Below, piece by piece: positions 53,801-60,195 of a stretch of 64,000 bases of DNA (positions are counted from its first letter, which is position 1; every line of letters starts with the position of its first letter). The stretch is from contig NZ_FAOZ01000017.1 of assembly GCF_001536285.1 (NCBI RefSeq), forward strand, positions 118,032 to 182,031, written 5' to 3'. Both the position numbers and the translations under genes were made by a program. This DNA comes from Parafrankia irregularis. GTDB lineage: Bacteria; Actinomycetota; Actinomycetes; Frankiales; Frankiaceae. The notes below the pieces were generated by a model. That model was not told where the DNA came from, made no database searches, and saw only the letters and a program-made list of their open reading frames with translations.

Positions 53801-54513
53801 CCCTCGCCGCGGACGAAACCGTCGGCGGTGGCGGCGAACGCCTGGCATCGCCCGGTCGGCGACAGGCCGCCGAAGTGGGTCAGGCCGACCGAGCCCTCCG
53901 GGGAGAGGATCAGGTTCACGCCCCCGACCAGCGCCGCGTCGATCTCCCCGGCCAACAGTGCCTGGCCGGCCAGGTGCAGCGCCACCAGCGACGACGAGCA
54001 GCCCGTCTCGACCGCCAGCGACGGCCCGGTGAGCCCGAGGAAGTACGAGATTCGGGTGGCGGCCATGTCCATCGCCGTCCCGAACGCGCTGTGCTGGGTC
54101 GGGGCCGCGCCGCGGTCCTTGCGCAGCAGCTCGTAGTCATGCCAGGACGAGCCAACGTACACGCCGGTGCGGGTGCCGGCGAGGCTCGCGGCCCGGGTCC
54201 CCGCGTCCTCCAGCGCCCGCCAGGACGTCTCCAGCATCAGCCGGTGCTGCGGGTCGATCGCGACGGCCTCCCGCGGCGAGATACCGAAGAACGTCGCGTC
54301 GAAGTCGCCGACGCCGTCGAGGAAACCGCCGACGTCCTGGATCACCTTCTCCGGGTCCAGCTGGGCGGTGCGGTCCCAACGGTCTGCCGGCACCGGACGG
54401 ATCGCGTCACCGCGGTCGACGAGCAGCCGCCAGAAGCTGTCGACGTCAGGCGCGCCGGGAAAGCGGCCGGCCACACCCACCACCGCGAGGAGCCGGGACG
54501 GTTCCTGCAACAC
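47851..54513 (-). CDS. Type I polyketide synthase, KS-AT-DH-ER-KR-ACP
   Basis: A 2220-residue fully reducing module. GTG 54513 after GGGAG is the start. KS: Cys172 (VETGCSSSLVALH), His307, His348. AT: Ser648 (GHSQGE) and YASH at 748-751, the methylmalonyl-CoA signature. DH: His944 and Asp1144, but Asp replaces the usual Gly in HRVFDAVVLP. ER: NADPH motif HSAAGGLGLAAV near 1622. KR: Ser1956, Tyr1969, Asn1973, with LLDD (B-type). ACP: Ser2168 in LGLDSLM. A TAGQ-rich near-repeat lies before the ACP. There is no thioesterase, fitting release by the tetronate cassette. A single complete module suggests iterative use, as in RK-682, but this is inference. Confidence 0.93.
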   Translation of the reverse strand: MLQEPSRLLAVVGVAGRFPGAPDVDSFWRLLVDRGDAIRPVPADRWDRTAQLDPEKVIQDVGGFLDGVGDFDATFFGISPREAVAIDPQHRLMLETSWRALEDAGTRAASLAGTRTGVYVGSSWHDYELLRKDRGAAPTQHSAFGTAMDMAATRISYFLGLTGPSLAVETGCSSSLVALHLAGQALLAGEIDAALVGGVNLILSPEGSVGLTHFGGLSPTGRCQAFAATADGFVRGEGVAAVYVKTLARALADGDRIRGVIARTAVNNDGGGESLVTPNPGGQEDLLRTVYEDSDIPLDRVAYVEAHGTGTGRGDPVEAGAIGRVLGARRSPGAGPLPIGSVKTNIGHLEPAAGMAGLVKALLALEHRVVPPSLFADDPHPDIPFDELNLRLTGEPVGLPADAPVFLGVNSFGWGGTNAHVVLTDPPAASRIPASPAAQPLVEQPPASQPPVLLALSAQTDAALTARAHDVRATLAPAPADGGDAVPTTPTPTPTPTELPALAGTLAWRRDQFTSRLAVLATTASGAAAALDRFTAGDTSDGPDLIVGKARAAGRTAFVFPGQGSQWAAMGRDLLATDPTFAATIDRCAAALRPHVDWDLRELLAGAAGDEWLARVDQVQPALWAVSVALAEVWRAAGVEPDVVIGHSQGEVGAATVAGILSYDDAALIVARRAVIVRRASGRGHMLAVDLDVDAARAALEGFEEVVSLAVNNGPRSCVLSGDGESVLALKELLEADGTFCRLVNVDYASHSPQMDELREDLLAALAPVRPRAGDIPLKSTVRGTLLTGRELDAVYWADNLRQPVMFADALADLFDEGVTHVVEISPHPVLAPAVEELAGAREDPPRVVTTLRRDEGTAADLAHAFGRAYIAGLEPFGRLPRDAWATVPGYPWQRRTYWVEAGRGGPRRAGALDVALTPSVTESDVWTGVLELARDDTPWFVDHRVFDAVVLPGVGMLALALATARARTGAVPGALTDVEFRSDLTFGDDPLRVSVLWRDDVSGGGSFVLSSLPAGATDWTTHATARVHHGAAAPVGVPSHGVPSNGGPALGDPASHGDPLFPGHLLAGETGDPEEFYAACAARGLNYGPSFRGLRRLFQAGPATDDADGTDGAAGAEALGEVVLPERCRAGARPDELHPALWDAALQVALALTGGDGAVVPRSVDRVRVVGSLTEPPTAVWSHAVRRDSTTLDFHVFDADRRLLLTMEGLRMEALPDAPGEAGAGEWRDYRLEFTEQPPAADAAELTDTVGGGAGSAGGAGSAGGRSAGAAGTWAVVAGPGLGDTARELAEALTAHGVTPAQHDLADPATPWGGAPTHVVVLAPAADAGLAAQRRGLLELAALVSVAVEQPTTPRFVIVTTAAQALDGSAAADGSAAADPAAPDPGAALYWGFGRVLGREHPELRPVLLDVTHGARGRVADIVTGLSALLSAPDEDTDQVVVRDGRRHVGRIVAATVAAADAGEPAAGVTPWRRAEQAVRLSPDRPGSWDGLTLRPLVRRPPGPGEVELVVTASALNFLDVMKTMGTYPDPRGAGLLGTECAGIVTAVGDGVAAPAIGDRVVACAMPALASHLTVRADHTRPIPDWLSDVDAAGLPMVTATAWYGLNDLAGLAPGETVLIHSAAGGLGLAAVGVARHLGATVIATAGTAEKRRHLADLGIEHVFDSRDLGWAEQARAVTGGRGVDVVLNSLTGAAIGLGLDLLAEGGRFVEVGKKDIYGGRTISLSAFQKGIGLHSVDLSALMTRHPVRFARLLSDVWDRVEARDLPPLPVITRPFAEVAEALRDMSHGNHIGKYVVRIDPADLPPAAPEPMPQGRFRADATYLISGGLGALGLSLAEFLADSGARSLVLLGRRAPDAAATARLDSLRGRGVRVETRQVDVADAAALTAALTELRAALPPLRGVVHAAGLLDDATILTLRPEQAERVLAPKVDGARNLDAATDPDPLDFFVLFSSAAALIGNAGQAAYAAGNAYLDALAVARRRRGRPGLSVQWGPFAEIGLAASEDNRGARLADRGMGSFTAEEAWQALAGYLGAGGPDTAGQGAAGQDTAGQDIAGQQTAGRRIAGRGADGQVVAYLRLDLRQWFDSYPDTAALESWSVLRRASRDGTPVGEQGNEFLARLRTSDGDDRRELLEGKVRELASRVLRLDPTAIERDLPFKSLGLDSLMGLEFRNRLESAFGLKLSPTLLWTYGTMRALSGALTERLFEAAAPAATQED

Positions 54514-54574
54514 ATCGATCTCCCAAACGGTAGGAGTTCCCGAACGGTGGAGTTCCTCGTTCGGGCGGTCCGGT

Positions 54575-55435
54575 TCACGCGGCGGCGCGCAGCCGTTTCC
54601 CGCGGATCCTGGCGACCATTCCCGCAAGCGTTGTTCCAGGGCCCAGCTCGACCAGATCAACCGCACCGGCTGCCAGCAGCAGACGAATGCTGCGCTCCCA
54701 CTGGACGGGCTCACAGATCTGCCGGGCGAGGGTGTGTGCGATCTCGCCGGGAACGTGCGGGCGGGCCGTCACGTTCGCGATGACCGGAATCTCCGGCGGC
54801 GCCAGGTCGAATTCCCGCGCGTACCGTTCGAACTCGACTGCGGCGGGTTTCATGTAGCGGGAGTGGAACGGGCCGCTCACGTTGAGCCGGACGGCCCGGA
54901 CCGCGGTGCCGGCGGTTTCCCGCAGCAGCCTGTCGACGGCTTCCTGGGGGCCGGCGAGCACGATCTGCCCGGGGGCGTTGTACAGCGCGACGTCCAGCTC
55001 CGCCAGGCTCGGGCGGGTGAGCAGGTCGTCGATCTCCTCGGCGGCCAGGCCGAGGACGGCGGCCATCGTCCCCCCGGTGCACCGGCTCATCAGCTCGCCG
55101 CGGCGGGCGACGAGCCGCAGCCCGGTGACGAAGTCGAAGACGCCGGCGGCGAACAGGGCGGCGAACTCGCCGATGCTGTGGCCGAGCAGGTAGTCCGGAG
55201 GCGTCGGGTCGGCCTGCCGGTGCCGCAGATAGGCCAGCGCCTCGACGACGTACAGGGCCGGCTGCGCGTACTGGGTGAGCAGCAGGGCACCGTCCGGGTT
55301 CTCGACGCACAGCTCGGCGACGGAGTACCCGAGCACCGCGTCGGCGGCGGCCACCAGCTCACCGAAGTCCGCGAAGAGGTCCGCGCCCATTCCCGCCTTC
55401 TGGGCACCCTGCCCCGGGAATCCGATCACCTTCAT
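54575..55435 (-). CDS. Free-standing malonyl-type acyltransferase (FabD/trans-AT-like)
   Basis: A 286-residue AT. GFPGQGAQKAGMG opens the fold. The nucleophile is Ser87 in LLGHSIGEFAALFA, and GPFHSRYM places His191. The GPFHS form is the malonyl-CoA type, and HSRYM resembles trans-acting ATs of trans-AT PKS systems. GGGAGACGACG precedes ATG 55435; the ferredoxin gene has the same sequence. It lies between the free ACP and the PKS. It could load malonyl on that ACP for the AT-less KS, or act as a proofreading hydrolase. No housekeeping fatty-acid genes surround it, so it belongs to this cluster. Confidence 0.9.
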   Translation of the reverse strand: MKVIGFPGQGAQKAGMGADLFADFGELVAAADAVLGYSVAELCVENPDGALLLTQYAQPALYVVEALAYLRHRQADPTPPDYLLGHSIGEFAALFAAGVFDFVTGLRLVARRGELMSRCTGGTMAAVLGLAAEEIDDLLTRPSLAELDVALYNAPGQIVLAGPQEAVDRLLRETAGTAVRAVRLNVSGPFHSRYMKPAAVEFERYAREFDLAPPEIPVIANVTARPHVPGEIAHTLARQICEPVQWERSIRLLLAAGAVDLVELGPGTTLAGMVARIRGKRLRAAA

Positions 55436-55516
55436 CGTCGTCTCCCGTTCGTCTGTCGGGTGACCGTGACTCGTTCGGCCACGGGGCATCGTTCGGCCAC
55501 CTGGCGTGGACGTGCG

Positions 55517-55783
55517 TCAGGCGCCGACGTCGACCGGCTGCGCGAGCTTCTCCACCGCCAGTACCGCGATGTCGGCGATCGTGAAGTCGACGCCGATCTC
55601 ACCGGCGACGAACAGCACGTCGTAGGTGTTCTTCAGCGCGACGGCGATCTCCACGGCACCGAACGAATCGATGCCGAAACTGCCGATGGCGGCGTCGGAC
55701 GGGATTTCCTCGACGGGAACCTCGAGACGCTGCGACACGATGTCGATGATGAAGATCTCGATGTCCTCGACCTGCTGGCTCAC
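55517..55783 (-). CDS. Acyl carrier protein (second ACP)
   Basis: An 88-residue ACP. GTG 55783 follows GGAGGGA. Ser40 in IGSFGIDSFGAVEIAVAL is the phosphopantetheine site. The sequence EDIEIFIIDIVSQRLEVPVE and IGVDFTIADIAVLAVEKLAQ gives the four-helix pattern. It is distinct from the glyceryl-carrier ACP at 59968 and lies next to the free AT, so it is likely the carrier for the malonyl-type extender or for the chain in the dissected module. It is the first gene behind promoter C. Confidence 0.9.
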   Translation of the reverse strand: MSQQVEDIEIFIIDIVSQRLEVPVEEIPSDAAIGSFGIDSFGAVEIAVALKNTYDVLFVAGEIGVDFTIADIAVLAVEKLAQPVDVGA

Positions 55784-55900
55784 GGCGCTTCTCCCTCCGG
55801 CCGGTGGCCTTCCGACCACCTTGTGGGTACACGGATCGGGCGGTACGCCCACCGGCCGGATGCCGGCGCCGGGAACGTACCGCCCAGGTTCCATGAATTC

Positions 55901-55939
55901 ATTGTCCGACCGGCCGCTAATCTCCTCCTTATACGGCCG
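55901..55939 (-). promoter_or_regulatory. SARP-like promoter C (before second ACP gene)
   Basis: On the minus strand TATAAG and GATTAG lie exactly 11 bp apart (plus-strand 55928-55933 and 55917-55922). Ten bp then lead to the -10-like GACAAT (55906-55901). CGGCCG flanks both sides. The layout equals promoters A and B. The leader to the ACP start is about 115 nt. Confidence 0.6.
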
Positions 55940-55980
55940 CCCGGAGCGTCCGACCGCCGCCGCCGTTGCTGTCGCGCAAA

Positions 55981-56022
55981 ATCTGAGAATTTTGGTCGCC
56001 AGGACGACAAAAGCCCTCAGAT
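55981..56022. repeat. Dispersed hairpin repeat, copy R3
   Basis: Left arm ATCTGAGAATTTTGGTCG, right arm CGACAAAAGCCCTCAGAT, with a 6-nt loop. It lies between promoter C and the ferredoxin gene. Confidence 0.75.
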
Positions 56023-56057
56023 CTTCGGGCCGAGGGTTCGAGGTTTCGTTGCTGGCG

Positions 56058-56124
56058 GGCAAAGGTTGAGGATTTTGACTGCTCGCACGACCAGGATCCT
56101 CACCTTTTGCCAATCGCCAGGTGG
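56058..56124. repeat. Dispersed hairpin repeat, copy R4
   Basis: Left arm GGCAAAGGTTGAGGATTTTG, right arm AGGATCCTCACCTTTTGCC, then AATCGCCAGGTGG, the conserved flank. It begins 10 nt after the ferredoxin stop and could end the P450-ferredoxin transcript. Confidence 0.8.
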
Positions 56125-56133
56125 CCTTGCGCG

Positions 56134-56331
56134 TCAGCCCACCACGGTTATCGCCCGTGCCGGGCACATCCGGGCGGCGGCCTCCCGCACGGCCGCCTGG
56201 TACCGCGTGTCGGGAACCGGCTGCAGCACCGTCGACTTCCCGTCCGGGTCGCGCTGCTCGAACACCTCGGGCGCCGCGCGCACGCACTGGCCGGCACCGA
56301 CGCACAGATCGTGGTCGACGGTGACCCGCAT
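56134..56331 (-). CDS. 3Fe-4S type ferredoxin
   Basis: A 65-residue ferredoxin of the kind that serves actinomycete P450s. MRVTVDHDLCVGAGQCVRAA and AAARMCPARAITVVG supply the three cluster cysteines with the C-x5-C...C pattern in which one Cys of a 4Fe-4S site is replaced. ATG 56331 has GGGGGAGACGACG upstream. An in-frame GTG at 56457 overlapping the P450 stop would add a 42-residue PAGVQ-repeat extension; I reject it because the canonical family start is here. It is the expected electron donor of the adjacent P450. Confidence 0.92.
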   Translation of the reverse strand: MRVTVDHDLCVGAGQCVRAAPEVFEQRDPDGKSTVLQPVPDTRYQAAVREAAARMCPARAITVVG

Positions 56332-56359
56332 CGTCGTCTCCCCCGCCCGTTCGGCCCCT

Positions 56360-56410
56360 GCCGGCTGCACTCCTGCCGGCTGCACTCCTGCCGGCTGCAC
56401 TCCTGCCGGC
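56360..56410. repeat. 15-bp tandem repeat between ferredoxin and P450 genes
   Basis: Three near-perfect copies of TGCCGGCTGCACTCC, plus a degenerate fourth, fill most of the gap between the two genes. Confidence 0.8.
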
Positions 56411-56450
56411 CGCACCCCTACCGGCTCTGCCCCCACCCGCTGCGCCGGTG

Positions 56451-57692
56451 TCACCACGTGACCGGCAGCCGGTGCAGGCCGTAGAACAGCGCCTGGTCCT
56501 TGAACTGCAGGTCCGCGACCTCACCGTCGACGCGCAGGTCGGGGATGCGGCGGAACAGCTCGGTGAAGACGATCTCCAGCTCCAGCCGGGCGAGGTGCTG
56601 CCCGAGGCACTGGTGGATGCCGAAGCCGAACGCCAGATGCGATCGCGAGTTGCGGTGGATGTCGAACGCGTCCGGGTTCGGGAAGACCGCCGGGTCCCGG
56701 TTCGCGGCCGCGTTCGGCGCGATCAGCCCGGACCCGGCGGGGATGTGCACGCCGTGGACCTCTATGTCCTCGGTCGCCACCCGGCACGTCACGTGGTCGC
56801 CGATGCTGAAGTAGCGCAGCAGCTCGTCGACGACCCGCGGGGCCAGCGCCGGGTCGGCCTTGAACTCGGCGAGGGCCTCGGGCTGCTGGAGCAGCCCGAG
56901 CGTGCCCAGCGCGATCATGTTCGCCGTGGTCTCGTGCCCGGCGCCCAGCAGCATCACGGCCATCCCGACGAGGTGGTCGTGGTCGAACACGTCCGCCTCG
57001 CGGTACTTGCGGATCAGGGTGCTCAGCAGGTCGTCGCCGAGGTTCTCGGTACGTTCGGCGATGACGCGGCTGAGCAGGCCGCGGACCTGGATGAACGCGT
57101 TCTTGCGCTGCTCCTGGGTGCTCTCGTGGCTGAGGATCGCGCCGGTGGCGTGCTGGAAGAGGTCCCGCTCGGAGTAGGGGACACCGAGCAGCTCCGAGAT
57201 CAGCAGCGACGCGGTCGGGAGCGCGAACTCGTGCACCAGGTCGACCGGGCGGGGACCGTCGAGCAGCCGGGTGACGCCTTCGTCCACGATCTTCTCGATC
57301 TGCGGACGCATGGTCTGCACGCGCCGCAGGGTGAACTCCCCGGCGAGCATGTGCCGGTAGAGGGTGTGCTCCGGAGGGTCCATCCAGATCAGGAAGCCCT
57401 TGATCTCCCCCGCGAGCGCCGCCGCGCCGGGGAACAGGGCGGGGAAGCCCGGCCGGAGCAGGTTCTTGCTGGCCTTCGGATGCGCCAGCAGATCGCGGGC
57501 CACGTCGTGGCGGGTGGTCAGCCAGCCCGCCGTGCCCTCCACGTCGACCACCGGGGTGAGGGGGCCCTTCTCCGCGAGCTCGGAGTAGGCCGCCGGTGGC
57601 GCGAACGGGCAGGCCCGGGGCATCGGGAAGGTCGGCGGTACGGAGGTCGGCTGTTCGTGCGTCAGTGCGGGCACCGCCTGCGCTTCGGTCAT
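56451..57692 (-). CDS. Cytochrome P450 (CYP105-like)
   Basis: A 413-residue soluble bacterial P450. I-helix oxygen-binding motif GMAVMLLGAGHETTANM, K-helix ELLRYF, and heme loop LAFGFGIHQCLGQHLARLEL with Cys362 as axial ligand. It hydroxylates or otherwise oxidises a substrate using electrons from ferredoxin. By position it is a tailoring enzyme of the tetronate-type product. ATG 57692 has GGAG upstream, and promoter B lies 43 bp farther on. It begins a transcription unit with the ferredoxin. Confidence 0.93.
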   Translation of the reverse strand: MTEAQAVPALTHEQPTSVPPTFPMPRACPFAPPAAYSELAEKGPLTPVVDVEGTAGWLTTRHDVARDLLAHPKASKNLLRPGFPALFPGAAALAGEIKGFLIWMDPPEHTLYRHMLAGEFTLRRVQTMRPQIEKIVDEGVTRLLDGPRPVDLVHEFALPTASLLISELLGVPYSERDLFQHATGAILSHESTQEQRKNAFIQVRGLLSRVIAERTENLGDDLLSTLIRKYREADVFDHDHLVGMAVMLLGAGHETTANMIALGTLGLLQQPEALAEFKADPALAPRVVDELLRYFSIGDHVTCRVATEDIEVHGVHIPAGSGLIAPNAAANRDPAVFPNPDAFDIHRNSRSHLAFGFGIHQCLGQHLARLELEIVFTELFRRIPDLRVDGEVADLQFKDQALFYGLHRLPVTW

Positions 57693-57734
57693 CTGGCATC
57701 TCCAGCATGTCGGATAATGCGTGAGCGTCGAATC

Positions 57735-57773
57735 ACTATCCGCGCGGCCGCTAATCCCAGGCTTATGCCGGCG
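57735..57773 (-). promoter_or_regulatory. SARP-like promoter B (before P450 gene)
   Basis: Minus strand: CATAAG and GATTAG 11 bp apart (plus-strand 57762-57767 and 57751-57756), then 10 bp to GATAGT (57740-57735). CGGCCG/CCGGCG flank the repeats. Within 29 bp, most bases match promoter C. Confidence 0.6.
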
Positions 57774-57897
57774 GAGCGGACAGCAAAATCCAGAGAAGTG
57801 GCGGATCCGGGACCATCGGGGATCCCGCGCCGCCGCCGCACCATCGGCAATTCACCTCAAGAGAGACAAAAGGGGCTCAGAGTCGTTTGACAATCCG

Positions 57898-57949
57898 CAA
57901 GAGTTGCGGATTTTGGCTGCCAAAAAGACCAAAATCCTCAGATCTTGCT
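57898..57949. repeat. Dispersed hairpin repeat, copy R5
   Basis: Left arm GCAAGAGTTGCGGATTTTGG, right arm CCAAAATCCTCAGATCTTGC, with a 12-nt loop. It lies in the 350-bp gap between the hydrolase and P450 genes, which is otherwise gene-free apart from promoter B. Confidence 0.8.
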
Positions 57950-58043
57950 CGGCAGCAGCGCGGAAGCGGCGGCGGAAGCCCGAGGCTCAAGATTCCACGC
58001 GACGGACTCGGTGGCGACGGAGATGCGGCGGAAGCCGGAGCCC

Positions 58044-59054
58044 TCAGCCGCGCAGGGTGTGGATGGCCGCGGCGACCCACCGCTGGGTCTCCTCGAGATG
58101 GCGCGGAGCGCCGTGTTCGTCGTCGTGGCTCAGCACGTGCAGTTCCCGGACGGACCGCTGCAGATGGCCGAGCTCGCCCGGCGGGATGATCTCGTCGCGG
58201 TCGCTGGCCATGTAGTAGAGCGGCACCGCGAGGGCGGTCAGCTCGTCGTCCGACAGCGCCCAGTCGCGAATGTGCCCGCCGAGCTGGTCGGCGTCCACCC
58301 CGGTCAGGTGGGCGAGGGTGTCGACGGTGATCCGGGGCAGGCCACGCTGCCACTGCGCGTCGGTGAAGAAGTCGGAGATCGGCGCCGCGGCGGTGACGAC
58401 ACCCACGAGGCGGCTGTCGTTGACGGCGCAGCGCAGCGCCAGGTGCCCGCTGAAGCTCAGCGCCATCGCGACCGTGCGGGACGCCTGCGCCCGGTCACCC
58501 ACCGCGTCCAGCAGGTGGGACAGCGTCTGCCAGCTCTTCGCCGTGTACCCGACGGTGTTCTCGCCGACGCCGGGCATCTCGGTGACGATCCCGGCCATGT
58601 CCAGCCCGGTCGCGATCCGCAGCATCGGCGCGTACTGCTCCTTGGCGGCGACGATCCCGCCGGAGATCACCAGCAGTGGCTTCGGTTCCGCCGCGGACAG
58701 GCCGACGGCCCAGCCGCGGATCCGGCCCTCCGGCGTCTCGACGTCGAGACGCTCCAGCGCGCTGCCGGTGGCCGAGCGGGCGAACGCGTCGACGCAGTGT
58801 GCCTGCGCGGCCCGCCGCGGCGCCCCGTCCGGGAAGGGGAAGCGCGCCATCGCGTGGTAGCGCCAGGCCTCGTCGACCCGGCCGGCCCGGTCGAGCTCCG
58901 CCGCCTCGTGTGACCACTCGTGCACCCAGGATCCGGGCTCGTCGCCCGCGTCGGAGACGATCCGGTCACGCAGCCGCTCGAACTCGGCGACCGGGATGCC
59001 CTGCGTCTGGGTGTGCACATACCCGAACTGCTTGAGCTCGGCGACGTCGTTCAC
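58044..59054 (-). CDS. Alpha/beta hydrolase of tetronate cassette (FrsA-like; Agg5/AbyA5 role)
   Basis: A 336-residue alpha/beta-fold protein. GTG 59054 overlaps the TGA of the acyltransferase gene (GTGA). Features: KPLLVISGGIVAAKEQYAPM (oxyanion strand), AGIVTEMPGVGENTV, the nucleophile elbow VAMALSFSGHLALRCA and a late LYYMASDRDEIIPPGELGHL with the Asp and His parts of a triad. In agglomerin and abyssomicin pathways the enzyme at this place eliminates acetate from the acetylated tetronate to give an exocyclic double bond (Agg5, AbyA5). Gene order and neighbours match, so I infer the same step. Confidence 0.85.
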   Translation of the reverse strand: MNDVAELKQFGYVHTQTQGIPVAEFERLRDRIVSDAGDEPGSWVHEWSHEAAELDRAGRVDEAWRYHAMARFPFPDGAPRRAAQAHCVDAFARSATGSALERLDVETPEGRIRGWAVGLSAAEPKPLLVISGGIVAAKEQYAPMLRIATGLDMAGIVTEMPGVGENTVGYTAKSWQTLSHLLDAVGDRAQASRTVAMALSFSGHLALRCAVNDSRLVGVVTAAAPISDFFTDAQWQRGLPRITVDTLAHLTGVDADQLGGHIRDWALSDDELTALAVPLYYMASDRDEIIPPGELGHLQRSVRELHVLSHDDEHGAPRHLEETQRWVAAAIHTLRG

Positions 59055-59971
59055 GCCTGCCCCCCGACGGTCTCGCGAACAGTCGGCCGGACGTCGTCGA
59101 GGCTCTCGGCGGAGGTGCTCTCGGTGGACGGGGCCGCGGTGGAAGGGATCGCGGTGGAGGTGCTCTCGGCGGAGGTGCTCTCGGTGGAAGGGATCGCGGC
59201 GATGGGCTGCGGCCAGGGCTCCTCCAGGACGCGGCGGATCTCGGCGAGCACGTCCGCGGCCTCGGCACCGTCGATCACGCGGTGGTCGAACGCCAGGCTG
59301 AGCCGCAGCACCGGGGCGACCTCGACCCGCCCGTCGCGGGCCACCGGGCGGTCCAGCACCCGGCCGACCCCGAGCGTCACCGTCGTCCCGCCGACGGAGT
59401 GGAAGCCGTCCACCGGGCGGTGGCCCAGCGAGGTCACCGCGAACGTCCCGAGCAGCAGCGCGCGGCGCTCCCACGGCCGGGCGGCACGCCAGGCCAGCAG
59501 CCGGCCGAGCGGCACCGGCAGCCCCTGGAGCTTGCGGATCGGGGCGAGCGCCGGGGCGGTGTCGGGGTCGAGGTCGCGGAACTGCTCGATGCGGTCCTGG
59601 ATCGCGTCGAGATCACCGGCGGCGACGTCCGGGACGACGGTGGCGAGCACGACGCGCTGGCCGCCCATGGTCCGGTCGAAGGTGACCTTGCCGTTGACCT
59701 GCGGGTGGCGGGCGACCACCGGACGCAGCCAGCCGCGGATCGACGCGTTGGCCTCGGGGTGCGCGGCCAGCGCGCGCCCGCCGGCGGCGACGATGTACGT
59801 CACCAGGGACAGCTTCCGTCCGGTGCGTTCCCGGCGGGCGGCGCGGTGCGCCAGCACCTGGGTCATGTCGACCTCGGTGTCCAGGAACACCGGGGAGAAG
59901 GACCGGATCTGGTCGAGGAAGTAGAGGGTGTGGCGGCGTGCGGGGGCCACCGGCTCCACGGTCACGCTCAC
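59051..59971 (-). CDS. 2-oxoacid dehydrogenase-type acyltransferase of tetronate cassette (Agg4/AbyA4 role)
   Basis: A 306-residue E2-like catalytic domain without a lipoyl or subunit-binding domain. The catalytic motif LAFDHRVIDGAEAADVL holds His and the DG pair. TLYFLDQIRSFSPVFLDTEV begins the fold. The C-terminal 40 residues are Ser/Thr/Glu near repeats (IPSTESTSAESTSTAIPST) encoded by tandem DNA repeats. GTG 59971 overlaps the ACP stop (GTGA). In agglomerin and abyssomicin pathways this enzyme acetylates the primary hydroxyl of the tetronate before elimination. Lack of lipoyl domains and position support that role. Confidence 0.88.
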   Translation of the reverse strand: MSVTVEPVAPARRHTLYFLDQIRSFSPVFLDTEVDMTQVLAHRAARRERTGRKLSLVTYIVAAGGRALAAHPEANASIRGWLRPVVARHPQVNGKVTFDRTMGGQRVVLATVVPDVAAGDLDAIQDRIEQFRDLDPDTAPALAPIRKLQGLPVPLGRLLAWRAARPWERRALLLGTFAVTSLGHRPVDGFHSVGGTTVTLGVGRVLDRPVARDGRVEVAPVLRLSLAFDHRVIDGAEAADVLAEIRRVLEEPWPQPIAAIPSTESTSAESTSTAIPSTAAPSTESTSAESLDDVRPTVRETVGGQA

Positions 59972-60195
59972 GCTCCCACCGCCAGCGTGTAGACCTCCGC
60001 GAGGCTGCGCGCCTCGAGGACGTCCGGCAGCGAGACCCGGGCGCCGGTCTCCCGCTCGATGACGGTCAGCAGGCGCAGCAGGTACACCGAGTCCCAGCCG
60101 GGCAGCTCGTCGAACGCGGCCCCGAGCTCCTCCTCTGCCAGAGGCAGCCCGAGCTCGTCCCTGACCAGGACGGCGAACTCCGTCGAGTTGATCAT
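59968..60195 (-). CDS. Acyl carrier protein for glyceryl unit
   Basis: A 75-residue ACP with Ser36 in FDELPGWDSVYLLRLL as phosphopantetheine site. The GWDS form is common in ACPs that partner FkbH-like proteins. ATG 60195 overlaps the FkbH-like gene stop (ATGA) and its own TGA overlaps the next GTG. In tetronate pathways this ACP carries the D-glyceryl (glycerate-derived) thioester made by the FkbH-like enzyme. Confidence 0.92.
   Translation of the reverse strand: MINSTEFAVLVRDELGLPLAEEELGAAFDELPGWDSVYLLRLLTVIERETGARVSLPDVLEARSLAEVYTLAVGA

Noticed and set aside
56332..56457. N-terminal extension of the ferredoxin from GTG 56457
   Set aside because: It would encode PAGVQ repeats. The ATG at 56331 has a strong ribosome site and gives the canonical ferredoxin start.
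52459..56461. Two further long plus-strand frames (774 and 764 codons) opposite the PKS, AT and ACP genes
   Set aside because: No recognisable domains. The minus-strand genes have active-site motifs, ribosome sites and coupled starts.
58044..59054. A chain-releasing thioesterase for the PKS
   Set aside because: The hydrolase is FrsA-like, not a type I or II thioesterase, and its place in the cassette fits the acetate-elimination enzyme of tetronate pathways.
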